From positions 14,864 through 22,147 of the forward strand of contig NVVB01000030.1 of NCBI GenBank assembly GCA_002402085.1: a stretch of DNA of 7,284 bases. Direction: 5' to 3'. The notes beneath the pieces are model-generated. The model saw only the letters and a list, made by a program, of their open reading frames with translations. It searched no databases and was not told the DNA's origin. The position numbers and the translations under genes are program-made. Source of the DNA: Gammaproteobacteria bacterium (GTDB lineage Bacteria > Pseudomonadota > Gammaproteobacteria > Pseudomonadales > UBA3067). The first letter of the stretch is position 1. Every line of letters begins with the position of its first letter. Positions 1 to 6,977 of this stretch are shown piece by piece.

Positions 1-2174
1 GGATTAAAGGTTGGTGACTCTGTAAATGCACCAGTAAGGATCGCTTCGCTTCCGGCCGGTTGCGTATTAATGGTCCACACATAAGAACTCGCTGAAGCAT
101 TAAAATGCCTGATTAAGGAACCGTCTAATGACACTGTAGCGCCTGAAGCAACGTGTTGTTTGGTCACGATGGACTCATTAGAATTCCGACAATCGATTAC
201 CACTTCATTGTCCTTCATATTCGAAATTATTCCAGCACCATTAGTAAAAAAACACTGGCCATTATCGGGCTGAGAAAGAACGGAAACGCTGTACGGGGTG
301 TTAACCGAAAGTAACTCAGAAAACTCAAAATCCCCTTCTGAGGTAATGGTTAGGTTATTCGAATCATTATTTTGGAGTATAAGCGTCCCTTCCAAGCCGA
401 CAACATTGATCTTAATAGGAAATGAATCCAAACAATTCAACACCACGACAACCCCTTCGTCGACGATCGTCCCTACACCGTTGGTAACCTCACAAATCTG
501 ATTAGGAGACACCGGTTGTTTGTTTATAACTATATTGTAAGCATCTCCTGCCTTAAGCAAGCGGTCCAAAACATCGAAACGTGTGGTGCGGAGTCCTATT
601 TCGTTAGGCGAGTTATATTCGATTACTCCGTTATTACTCAACTGCAAACCAACTCCTAGCAAGTCATTCAAACGGAAGTTGACCACAAAAAGATCATCGG
701 GGAAGGGAAAAGGCAACTCCACCGCGTTGTCCGACTTCAATCGAGCGTAAAATATCTCTTCATCATTGCCATCATTGCTACTCCAAACGATGCGTCTATC
801 GTCTAACCATAATCCCCTCTTCCATGCTTCATCATAAGTAACACGTACTTCTTCCCCCCCTCGGGTATAATATATATCGGACCGGCGGACATTATTTTCA
901 TCTATCCATTGCTCTTTTCGAATACTAGAATCACCCCACGTCAATGGTGCAGTTTGTCCTGGCCCCGCAATATGAGCGGGAATTTCCATCAAATCTGTCC
1001 TATCCCAAAAAAGTACTCGCTGACCACCTTTACGATGAAACCAAGCAAGGGTCCCATTCCCATCGTAAATTGCAGGGTCCCTATCGTCTACTTGATTGTC
1101 TGTAACCTGATAGACTTCCCAGAGAATATAGTTTTCCTCATCGCCATTTAATACACCATCGCCATCGTCATCCACATACGATTCGAAATGTAACGTAGGC
1201 AACTCTAACCCCAGATCGTCATACCGACTTTTTAAATTCTCACCAATCCGATAAAGATCAAGCCGGGATGAATTGTCAAGTAATTCATTGATCATTGCAG
1301 GGCTATCCAATACTCCGTCATTTGCAATATCAATAGCAATACTCGCGATCAATTGAGATAGCTCCGCTTCGTTATTATCGCTCTGAAGAATTACAGAGGC
1401 CGCTGTTAATATATCGTTATCAGTACCTGAGCGGCTTATATTCATATCTTCAAAGCCCAACACGGTCTGCGTACTAATGCCAAACGCCTCTAAGGTGTCG
1501 GTTTCGCCCTGTAATTTTGCTTCGATATAGCTTTTACCCTGCCCCACTAAATGCCTGACCCTAGGAGCAGAGATGGTCGTTAACGCATTAACATTAATTT
1601 GAGTAGAGTTCGACATGTCACCAATCGCGCGTAGTGTAATGGCGGCATCAGAAAGCGCACCCGCGACTTCATTAAAATAAAATCCGTTGGCTATTACCTC
1701 AACATAATTCGAACTAACTGGAGTCTCTAACTGAAATGTCCCTAAGTTATCAACCGTATTAGTCTGGTAAACAACACCAGTTGGATTCAATGCATTATCT
1801 AATTCTTGAATGGTAATACTTGCGCCAATGATAAAAGGTCCTTTCTGGACGAAGCCGGACAACACCAGTGGCAATGGGTCCGCCTCTACGACCTCAGGGT
1901 CCCCCTCACTCTCGGCACCGTCAGTATCCGTATCCGTATCTGAGTCCGTCTCTGAACCTTCATCTATATCAGGCTCGACCTGGTCGTCTTCACCTTCCGG
2001 AGAACCGCCACCACTATCATCAGACTCATCCAACGAAGAATCCACCTCGCTCACTCCGGGACCTTCTGAACGACGACTTCTGTCACTATCGCAAGAGGAC
2101 AATAAAAGCGGTATAGAAATTAGCATCATCACCAAAAATTTTGGGTGATAATAGGTATAAAAAAACATTTTCAT
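1..2174 (-). CDS. Large multidomain surface lipoprotein, 3' end beyond the window
   Basis: The frame is open for 724 codons from ATG at 2174 to the window edge, so the C-terminus is missing. A lipoprotein signal peptide ends in the lipobox L25-S-S-C28, with Asp at +2. Next comes an acidic Asp/Ser/Glu/Gly linker (about 29-100) containing a Thr-Asp run built on a short hexamer DNA repeat. Residues 105-235 resemble the N-terminal module of bacterial surface lipoproteins (QKGPF at 110-114, IQELD at 122-126). DDDGDG at 335-340 looks like a calcium-binding loop. Residues 370-480 resemble TolB-like propeller repeats (IVWSSNDGN, EIFYARL). Two modules follow, each with a Cys pair: C561/C581 and C641/C662. 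From about 669 there is a PKD/Ig-like start. The likely role is an exported, membrane-anchored adhesion or matrix protein; substrate unknown. ATG at 2168 is an alternative start. No strong ribosome site is visible. Confidence 0.85.
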   Translation of the reverse strand, partial: MKMFFYTYYHPKFLVMMLISIPLLLSSCDSDRSRRSEGPGVSEVDSSLDESDDSGGGSPEGEDDQVEPDIDEGSETDSDTDTDTDGAESEGDPEVVEADPLPLVLSGFVQKGPFIIGASITIQELDNALNPTGVVYQTNTVDNLGTFQLETPVSSNYVEVIANGFYFNEVAGALSDAAITLRAIGDMSNSTQINVNALTTISAPRVRHLVGQGKSYIEAKLQGETDTLEAFGISTQTVLGFEDMNISRSGTDNDILTAASVILQSDNNEAELSQLIASIAIDIANDGVLDSPAMINELLDNSSRLDLYRIGENLKSRYDDLGLELPTLHFESYVDDDGDGVLNGDEENYILWEVYQVTDNQVDDRDPAIYDGNGTLAWFHRKGGQRVLFWDRTDLMEIPAHIAGPGQTAPLTWGDSSIRKEQWIDENNVRRSDIYYTRGGEEVRVTYDEAWKRGLWLDDRRIVWSSNDGNDEEIFYARLKSDNAVELPFPFPDDLFVVNFRLNDLLGVGLQLSNNGVIEYNSPNEIGLRTTRFDVLDRLLKAGDAYNIVINKQPVSPNQICEVTNGVGTIVDEGVVVVLNCLDSFPIKINVVGLEGTLILQNNDSNNLTITSEGDFEFSELLSVNTPYSVSVLSQPDNGQCFFTNGAGIISNMKDNEVVIDCRNSNESIVTKQHVASGATVSLDGSLIRHFNASASSYVWTINTQPAGSEAILTGAFTESPTFN

Positions 2175-2213
2175 TTTATAATGCCCCAAGCTAACAACCA
2201 ACGAGGAAGATAT

Positions 2214-2242
2214 AAAAACCGAGAGCCTTGCCTTTAGCTCTC
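2214..2242 (-). terminator. Terminator-like hairpin in front of the lipoprotein gene
   Basis: On the minus strand GAGAGC and GCTCTC form a perfect 6-bp stem around a 10-base loop, followed by GG and then five T. It lies 40 bases upstream of the lipoprotein ATG at 2174, leaving little room for a promoter between them. It may end transcription from the membrane-protein gene, or act as a leader attenuator that lipoprotein transcripts must read through. The two G before a short T tract make it a weak intrinsic terminator. Confidence 0.45.
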
Positions 2243-2369
2243 ATCAAGATTAATTAGTGTAGCTGATACAGTAGAATTAGTAGCATCAATGACCAGAAAG
2301 GATAAAACTTAAACACCTAATAATTCACATTAAATTAGGGCACTTAAGAGAGATTCAATTGTGTCCAAC

Positions 2370-2387
2370 CATAATGAGGCCATTATG
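2370..2387. repeat. Inverted repeat, possible operator
   Basis: CATAATG and CATTATG are perfect 7-bp inverted arms around AGGC. The site lies about 195 bases upstream of the lipoprotein start, in non-coding DNA with no T tract beside it, so a protein-binding site is more likely than a terminator. No regulator is recognised. Confidence 0.35.
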
Positions 2388-2550
2388 CAATCGCAGCATC
2401 TTCCATTGAAGCAGGGTTCGGAAGTACTTGTTAAGCCTTACTCTAGCCAACAGCTAAATTAAGGCGACCCTACAGTTTTTTATTAGATAGACTCTACCCA
2501 TATACTACAGAGTGCGTAAATAAAAATTAAATCGAGATAAAGTTATTTTG

Positions 2551-2713
2551 TTACTTGGTAATCCGTGAGGAACTATAAGACAACTCAGGCATTTTTACGC
2601 CTCCTAATAAAACCAACACCCACATGACCAAGGCAACAAAACTGACACAAAATTCAGAAACTTCAGGTTTAGGTTGGATTAAAAAATGCGATTGGAACGT
2701 GCCACTCAGTCAT
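2551..2713 (-). pseudogene. Possible frameshifted or decayed small membrane protein
   Basis: An ATG at 2713 directly abuts the TGA of the upstream membrane-protein gene. It gives a 14-residue frame (MTEWHVPIAFFNPT) ending at a TAA. A run of six T on the minus strand (2681-2686) lies inside it. Removing one T joins it to the next frame and gives a 53-residue product with one hydrophobic segment of about 19 residues (around 21-39), then KMPELSYSSSRITK and a TAA at 2551. The open second frame, with its membrane-like segment, argues for a real or recently real gene; a homopolymer sequencing error or programmed slippage would look the same. In the shifted frame an ATG at 2592 has an ideal ribosome site and could alone give a 13-residue peptide. 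No family is recognised, and chance cannot be excluded. Confidence 0.3.
2593..2605 (-). promoter_or_regulatory. Consensus ribosome-binding site before a 13-codon frame
   Basis: On the minus strand AGGAGG (2600-2605) is followed by the 7-base spacer CGTAAAA and ATG at 2592. That ATG opens MPELSYSSSRITK and stops at 2551. This is the best Shine-Dalgarno match seen in the window, yet it serves only a tiny frame. It could be a leader peptide, a remnant of a longer gene, or chance. Confidence 0.3.
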
Positions 2714-4087
2714 TCATTTAGCATCAGATTTTCCAATAGCAAACCGCCCCCACTGATCCTTGGGCAAATAAGTCAGTGGAGGCGGCGTATAGATACCGGC
2801 CTTTTTAGCGTCTACGAGTGTCGCGCCAGGATTGGCAACAAGAGGCGCGTATGGATTCTTACGGGCTTTACTATTCCAGAGCCACATGCCATTTAAAACC
2901 CGATACTGCTGCTCACGAATCTTGCCCATATTCCCGAAATAGCTCGCGCCACTTACTAAGATAGAAACACCTAGAATAAAGACTGCCATTCCAGTTGCCT
3001 TTCCGTTACTTCGAACAAGTAAATAATGAGACCCAACGGCCGCAAGTACCGCAAGTAGTTGCGAGGAGTAAAAAGTATACCGAGGAGATTGGCTTATTTG
3101 AATCGTAAAGAAATCAGATCGCAACACAGCAACCATCGAAACCGATAACAATATAAAAAGCACGTACAAGCTTAACGCAGGATGCAAGCGATAAATCCCA
3201 GCCCGCAAAAAAGTGCCCAGAACGCCAACCACAATAACGCCTACAATGGTCGCCACGCTTAAGCTCCCATGCGCTACAGCAGACCCAAAGATAGCGACCA
3301 TCCAATGAACCACTTCCAAAGGGGACTGCTCAAGTTTGAAATGCGCAGCCAGCGCCTCAGAGCCTTGCGGAAACTCCATCGGTGCCCGAAGGTGAAAGCC
3401 CCAACTAAAAGCCGCGACAATAACCGCAGAAACAATTAGCCATAATCCGATATGCAGATTAACCCTCGGATCGGTTTTATATTTTTTCGACAACAGCAAA
3501 TAAAACAACCCAATCCCTAAGCATCCAATGCCATTCCCTTGAGTAAAGCTCGCCAACCCAGCGCACAGCAAACTAAGAAACACGCCGCCAGTCGTATGCC
3601 GAGTCAAGAAATAGAAACACAGCAAGGCCCACAACATCACTAAGTAATTTGACAACGCAGCCATCGCCCAAAACATACTCACATAAGCCGATGGCTGGAA
3701 CACCAAATAGGTAACGGGAATCATGTAAGCAACAACGACCGGTTTTGACGCACTCAAAGTCAGACAGCGGTATATGACCAGAACTATTATTAACAACGCA
3801 GCATTGCCAACGAAGATCAATATTGAATAATCGATGCGATTAAATAACGCCAAGGAAATAAAATAGACACTACGACTTACAGAAGTACGATGATCGACAT
3901 GTTGCTTGAAAAATATTTGGCTTTTTGTTTTTAGATCGTCGGCTTGTTTTATGTCTATAAACGTTCTGAGAGAGTCGCCATAATCATCGGCCTTGGGTAT
4001 ATCAAGGACATAAAAACCCAATGTCGAATAGTAAAGAATAAGGGGCAGAACAATGAGTGCGAGCAGTGAATATCGATTAATCGCCAT
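2714..4087 (-). CDS. Polytopic membrane protein, GT-C glycosyltransferase-like
   Basis: This is a 457-residue, very hydrophobic protein with roughly 10-12 predicted membrane segments (for example 7-28, 88-107, 136-160, 212-230, 278-295, 305-323, 341-357, 368-382). After the first segment an extracytoplasmic loop carries Asp-Asp (D34, D35, then D38) and QHVDHR at 62-67. This layout, acidic residues in the first loop plus a later basic/aromatic SPRYTFY motif (335-340), fits GT-C-fold enzymes that transfer sugars from polyprenyl-phosphate donors on the outer face of the inner membrane. A roughly 75-residue soluble tail ends the protein. The fold assignment is by pattern only; the substrate is unknown, and a non-enzymatic membrane protein is possible. 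ATG at 4087 is the only Met before residue 122. Its ribosome site is weak (AGGCGG about 14 bases upstream). It is probably transcribed separately from the barrel gene. Confidence 0.85.
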   Translation of the reverse strand: MAINRYSLLALIVLPLILYYSTLGFYVLDIPKADDYGDSLRTFIDIKQADDLKTKSQIFFKQHVDHRTSVSRSVYFISLALFNRIDYSILIFVGNAALLIIVLVIYRCLTLSASKPVVVAYMIPVTYLVFQPSAYVSMFWAMAALSNYLVMLWALLCFYFLTRHTTGGVFLSLLCAGLASFTQGNGIGCLGIGLFYLLLSKKYKTDPRVNLHIGLWLIVSAVIVAAFSWGFHLRAPMEFPQGSEALAAHFKLEQSPLEVVHWMVAIFGSAVAHGSLSVATIVGVIVVGVLGTFLRAGIYRLHPALSLYVLFILLSVSMVAVLRSDFFTIQISQSPRYTFYSSQLLAVLAAVGSHYLLVRSNGKATGMAVFILGVSILVSGASYFGNMGKIREQQYRVLNGMWLWNSKARKNPYAPLVANPGATLVDAKKAGIYTPPPLTYLPKDQWGRFAIGKSDAK

Positions 4088-4142
4088 ATCAGTGTTTGAT
4101 ACCGCCTAAGGAAAAAATTATGGCTTGGTCGCCTTTAATCTA

Positions 4143-4170
4143 ATCCTAGTAAGTATCGGTATGGAATCAA
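4143..4170 (-). promoter_or_regulatory. Sigma-70-like promoter for the membrane protein
   Basis: On the minus strand TTGATT (4165-4170), a 16-base spacer and TAGGAT (4143-4148) each match the consensus at four of six positions. The start point would fall about 50 bases before the ATG at 4087. It sits just downstream of the hairpin at 4179-4207, which suits a new transcription unit. Confidence 0.35.
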
Positions 4171-4178
4171 TAAATACT

Positions 4179-4207
4179 ACGCCTACGGCTGACACTACCG
4201 TAGACGC
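4179..4207 (-). terminator. Hairpin downstream of the beta-barrel gene
   Basis: On the minus strand GCGTCTACGG pairs with CCGTAGGCGT over about 10 bp, including two G-U pairs, around a 9-base loop. The sequence after it is AGTATTTATT, a poor T tract. It lies about 85 bases past the stop of the barrel gene and before the promoter-like site of the next gene. It is a plausible weak terminator or a 3'-end stabilising hairpin. Confidence 0.35.
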
Positions 4208-4261
4208 TACAACAGTCTAACAAGCGTCAAAGCCATTACTGCTAGAGAGGCTTAACAGTGA

Positions 4262-4270
4262 AAACGGCGT
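4262..4270 (+). repeat. AAACGGCGT word, copy 1
   Basis: This is one of three exact copies of a nine-base word, all on the same strand and all between genes (others at 5547-5555 and 7201-7209). This copy lies about 23 bases past the stop of the barrel gene and runs into a 10-bp palindrome, GCGTTAACGC (4267-4276). Confidence 0.3.
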
Positions 4271-4292
4271 TAACGCGATTGCAAGGGCGATG

Positions 4293-5351
4293 CTACGGAA
4301 ACAACGGCATGCTAATGCCAATGATAACGTCCGGCAGCCCTTCTGTGACCGGTAAAGAGAAGTTCAGGTTAAAGAAATTACCATCATCCCCCTTCCAGCT
4401 CGTGGTAATTCTGGCCACTCCTGAATCAAAGGTAGCGCTTCTAGTTTCGTTCTCAATGATGGAGCCTGTATTTGAAAGATCCTCCCAAATCAAGCTCGTA
4501 CGGCCCCCAATAGTATGCTGATACTGAAGGGTAAGCGTGAAATCGTAAGTAATCGCATAAGATAAACCCACCACGGCTGAAACACTGTCACCCGGCTGGA
4601 TTTCCCGTAAAGTGCCAAGCCGATTCACTTCATCCGTAACAAAAATGCGCTGCTGATCAAAGCCATCCGTTACTGGGTTGTGTGTATAACTTAGGCTGCC
4701 ATAACCAATTAGGGGGTCAAACACCTTAAAGAAGGTTGACCCAAACGAGATACTAGGAAAGCCCTGCCCGGTAGAAAGCTCTTCCCCTACCGTGATTTCA
4801 TAGGGACTTTGCCCGGTAGGCGCACTCACCGACAGAAAATACAAGGTGGTGACCTCGCCTCCTACAGTAGGTCGGGGTTGCCAGCGAACAGATGCCTGAA
4901 CATCGCCAAGACCCACCACAGAGAGATCTTGCTGCTCGTTGTATTTCGCAGTAAACGGCAGCGAGAAACCAACGCTAATATTATTGCTAACCCCCAAATC
5001 AAAGCCTAGGGTGGTTGAGATAACACGCTCACTGTCAGCGGAGACATCCAAGAACCGAAAGTTTTCAATTAAAACTAAAGTAACGCTTGGGTCCGACTCA
5101 AAATAGGAATAAGTCGCATCAATGGTAGAGGTGAACTGACCTTTTTGGAGCAGTGAATAGCGGTCCTCAGTATTACTAAAAATATCACTCGCATTGGCGC
5201 TCTCTGACTTCTCTTTGTCACTGGGCGCTAATGACTGCTTAAGTGATTCATTGTCTACGCGATCCAATGATTGCTCGGCAAATGCTAACTGACTATAACT
5301 AAAGGCAACAACACACGTAAATATACTGACGTACTGACAAACGGGCTTCAA
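4293..5351 (-). CDS. Outer-membrane beta-barrel protein, putative exporter or transporter
   Basis: This 352-residue protein has a Sec signal peptide (1-25, cleavage after AFA). A hydrophilic Ser/Asp/Glu/Lys region follows (26-63), then alternating polar/hydrophobic strands to a C-terminal strand ending in PLFP with Phe at 351. GLGDVQASVRWQ (147-158) is typical of the barrel family often labelled putative MetA-pathway/transporter. It should sit in the outer membrane. It lies just downstream of the C39 peptidase, which recalls FapF beside FapD in Pseudomonas amyloid export, where FapF also has a non-barrel N-terminal region. Orthology to FapF is not shown. The start is TTG at 5351, supported by AAGGA 7 bases upstream and an in-frame stop at 5364-5366; no ATG is available nearby. 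The stop is TAG at 4293. Confidence 0.85.
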   Translation of the reverse strand: MKPVCQYVSIFTCVVAFSYSQLAFAEQSLDRVDNESLKQSLAPSDKEKSESANASDIFSNTEDRYSLLQKGQFTSTIDATYSYFESDPSVTLVLIENFRFLDVSADSERVISTTLGFDLGVSNNISVGFSLPFTAKYNEQQDLSVVGLGDVQASVRWQPRPTVGGEVTTLYFLSVSAPTGQSPYEITVGEELSTGQGFPSISFGSTFFKVFDPLIGYGSLSYTHNPVTDGFDQQRIFVTDEVNRLGTLREIQPGDSVSAVVGLSYAITYDFTLTLQYQHTIGGRTSLIWEDLSNTGSIIENETRSATFDSGVARITTSWKGDDGNFFNLNFSLPVTEGLPDVIIGISMPLFP

Positions 5352-5353
5352 TT

Positions 5354-5449
5354 TTAATTCCTTTTACTATGAGGGATCTTTACAAGAACATAAAAAATAA
5401 CTGATGAAAATATTACGCACAACAGGCGCGTTACTGCAGGAGTTTTCAT
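5354..5449 (-). CDS. Possible 31-residue membrane peptide
   Basis: A short frame from ATG at 5449 gives MKTPAVTRLLCVIFSSVIFY and 11 further residues ending KIPHSKRN. It has a basic N-terminus, one hydrophobic segment (about 9-23) and a basic tail, the usual shape of a small single-span inner-membrane protein. Its TAA stop (5354-5356) is only two bases before the TTG of the barrel gene, and the barrel's ribosome site lies within its last codons, so translation could be coupled. Against it: no clear ribosome site precedes the ATG, and a frame this short can arise by chance. No family is recognised. It would be co-transcribed between the peptidase and barrel genes. Confidence 0.3.
   Translation of the reverse strand: MKTPAVTRLLCVIFSSVIFYVLVKIPHSKRN
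5359..5363 (-). promoter_or_regulatory. Ribosome-binding site that fixes the TTG start
   Basis: AAGGA on the minus strand lies 7 bases before TTG at 5351. A UAA in the same frame at 5364-5366 rules out any longer form of the barrel protein. Confidence 0.7.
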
Positions 5450-5546
5450 TGCTTATTCATTCATTCATCGATTCACAGGTCACTTAATTTCGGATCAAGA
5501 CTAAATATTTTATATCCGTTTTATGCGTCTTAGACCGATCAGACCC

Positions 5547-5555
5547 AAACGGCGT
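5547..5555 (+). repeat. AAACGGCGT word, copy 2
   Basis: This is the second exact copy of the nine-base word, in the 243-base gap between the peptidase and barrel genes, about 40 bases past the peptidase stop. Confidence 0.3.
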
Positions 5556-5594
5556 CAAACCAATTTAATCAATCTCAACGCCGACTAGTTTCAT

Positions 5595-6464
5595 TTATCG
5601 CGTATCGGTCCTTAATGTTCCATTTCCCTGCAGCACACGCACTACACTGGGGTTTAATAACCCGGCTGCATGTAATGAACGAGTTTGGCTTTGCTGGGTT
5701 AATTGTCGTTGTTGCAAGTTACTGCCTCTCAGCACGCTATTGTAATAACTGTCTTCGCTAACAAAACGAAGTTGCTGTTCGGACAAGGTGTTTTTACGGG
5801 AAGAAAAAATACTTCTACCGCCCGAGCTCTCATCAATAGGGCTGAGTACCGTAAAGAAAACACGCTGCGTCCATAAGGACTTAAATTTTGAGCGGCTCAC
5901 ACTCATATTGCCATACGCAGGATCAGCGAGAATAACATGATCATTCACCACCCCTTGATAGACAACAAAATGTCGAAAGCCCTTAATCTCAATAGAGATA
6001 ATGGCGGGCGTAGGAATGTCTTCGAGATCATCAATACCCGCCGAATAACCGTTACTTGCGAATCCTATGCTGGCCAAATATTTTTTCATATCAAGCAATG
6101 AAAAACGACGCCCTTGTTTAATCTTCTCGACCTCACCATGGACCAGCAACCCATCAATCACCGCCTCTTCAGTAAAGCCTAATGCGAACTGTTGATTTAA
6201 AAGCGTTGTTAGCGCCGCCGATCCGCAACTGTAATCAAACGCCTGTATGGTAATATTATTTTGGCGTATCTTTTCGTCAGGAGTAACGTTGACCGTAATT
6301 CGCCCTAGCGACGGCCCTAAGGATATCGATCGAGATTGCGTAAGGTCTATTGAACTTGCCATACACGGTGCAACACTAATCAGCATAAGCACTAAAGCCG
6401 ATAAGGTCGGAAAAATCCGAAGGGTCGATTTATTTTTGTCCAACATGAGTCCACTCATTTTCAT
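5595..6464 (-). CDS. Secreted C39-family cysteine peptidase, FapD-like
   Basis: This 289-residue protein has a Sec signal peptide (hydrophobic core about 17-33, likely cleaved after A36) and a papain-like C39 domain (about 65-208). The catalytic set is complete: oxyanion Gln74 and nucleophile Cys80 in QAFDYSCGSAA, His165 in GFRHFVVY, and Asp181 in ILADPAYG. C39 enzymes usually cut after double-glycine leaders as part of ABC exporters. This one has no ABC or membrane part and should act alone in the periplasm, as FapD does in the Pseudomonas amyloid system. A tail of about 80 residues beyond the domain is rich in Gln, Ser and Arg (Q-rich at 251-260) and unexplained. ATG codons at 6464, 6458 and 6446 are all possible; none has a strong ribosome site, and 6446 would give a more typical signal peptide. 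It is first of the leftward pair, 243 bases before the barrel gene. Confidence 0.85.
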   Translation of the reverse strand: MKMSGLMLDKNKSTLRIFPTLSALVLMLISVAPCMASSIDLTQSRSISLGPSLGRITVNVTPDEKIRQNNITIQAFDYSCGSAALTTLLNQQFALGFTEEAVIDGLLVHGEVEKIKQGRRFSLLDMKKYLASIGFASNGYSAGIDDLEDIPTPAIISIEIKGFRHFVVYQGVVNDHVILADPAYGNMSVSRSKFKSLWTQRVFFTVLSPIDESSGGRSIFSSRKNTLSEQQLRFVSEDSYYNSVLRGSNLQQRQLTQQSQTRSLHAAGLLNPSVVRVLQGNGTLRTDTR

Positions 6465-6967
6465 AACGCACCAAGACCACTAGTCGCCTGCCAACATGAG
6501 CGCTTCCACTCTGTACTGGCTGTTAATTAATCAAGACTGAAATTTCACGGCTTATATACGATATTTGTTCTTAAGGTTTTGTATCGGATAAGCGCTGAGT
6601 CCAAAATTAAAAAACAGTGTCGACTTCCTTTTTCTGATCACTCTAAAAATTCTGGCCCAATACTACGGGAGTAAAAACCAGAGTTCTAGATCTTTTTTTA
6701 TGCAAAAATAGATAATAATTATGGCAGCCATCGCCTAATAACCACCTCTCTGTGAATCCTGTCTTATCTAGGGTTTTTATAAATCCCAAACCCGACACCT
6801 CACTGGGCTTCCAATTTCAGCCTGCAAAACAAATCATTCGAACCGATCAAAAATTAGTCGAAACAAGTCCACTAAAGGCCCTCCTGTAAAAAAAAACACT
6901 GCCAGCACCACAAATGATCCATTAAATTCCAGGCACAAGTCCTTTTTAGAAAGCGAAAAATTACAGT

Positions 6968-6977
6968 GTAATATTAC
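6968..6977. repeat. 10-bp palindrome GTAATATTAC
   Basis: This is a perfect palindrome in the divergent region, about 250 bases upstream of the plus-strand start. It could be an operator, but AT-rich palindromes of this size also occur by chance. Confidence 0.25.

Larger units (their letters stand above)
2175..2713. other. 539-base gap between membrane protein and lipoprotein genes
   Basis: This AT-rich stretch holds the hairpin at 2214-2242, the inverted repeat at 2370-2387 and the broken short reading frame at 2551-2713. Between 2388 and 2550 nothing else is supportable. No confident promoter for the lipoprotein was found: several loosely matching hexamers exist on the minus strand, but none has good spacing and match together. 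Confidence 0.6.

Noticed and set aside
298..501. Open plus-strand frame antisense to the lipoprotein gene
   Set aside because: It overlaps a continuous 724-codon lipoprotein frame, has no ribosome site and has low-complexity Thr/Ser content. The same holds for the plus-strand frames at 909-1151, 1810-2148 and 1868-2116.
2585..2600. AGGCAT/ACGCCT hairpin as a terminator
   Set aside because: The stem is short with a G-T pair, and no T tract follows on either strand.
2624..2896. Plus-strand frame of 90 codons overlapping the 3' end of the membrane-protein gene
   Set aside because: No recognisable domain or ribosome site; it is mostly antisense to a well-supported gene.
4258..4521. Plus-strand frames antisense to the barrel and peptidase genes (also 4809-5009 and 6247-6483)
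   Set aside because: They are shadows of real genes with no protein-like features.
5453..5468. ATTC tetranucleotide repeat, about 3.5 copies
   Set aside because: Too short and non-coding; there is no sign of a phase-variation tract controlling a frame.
6440..6500. CCAACATGAG direct repeat (6440-6449 and 6491-6500)
   Set aside because: One copy is inside the peptidase coding start and the other just upstream. No matching flanks or mobile-element signs are present, so chance is likely.
6663..6731. 22-codon hydrophobic minus-strand frame
   Set aside because: Very short, AT-driven Ile/Phe content, and no ribosome site.
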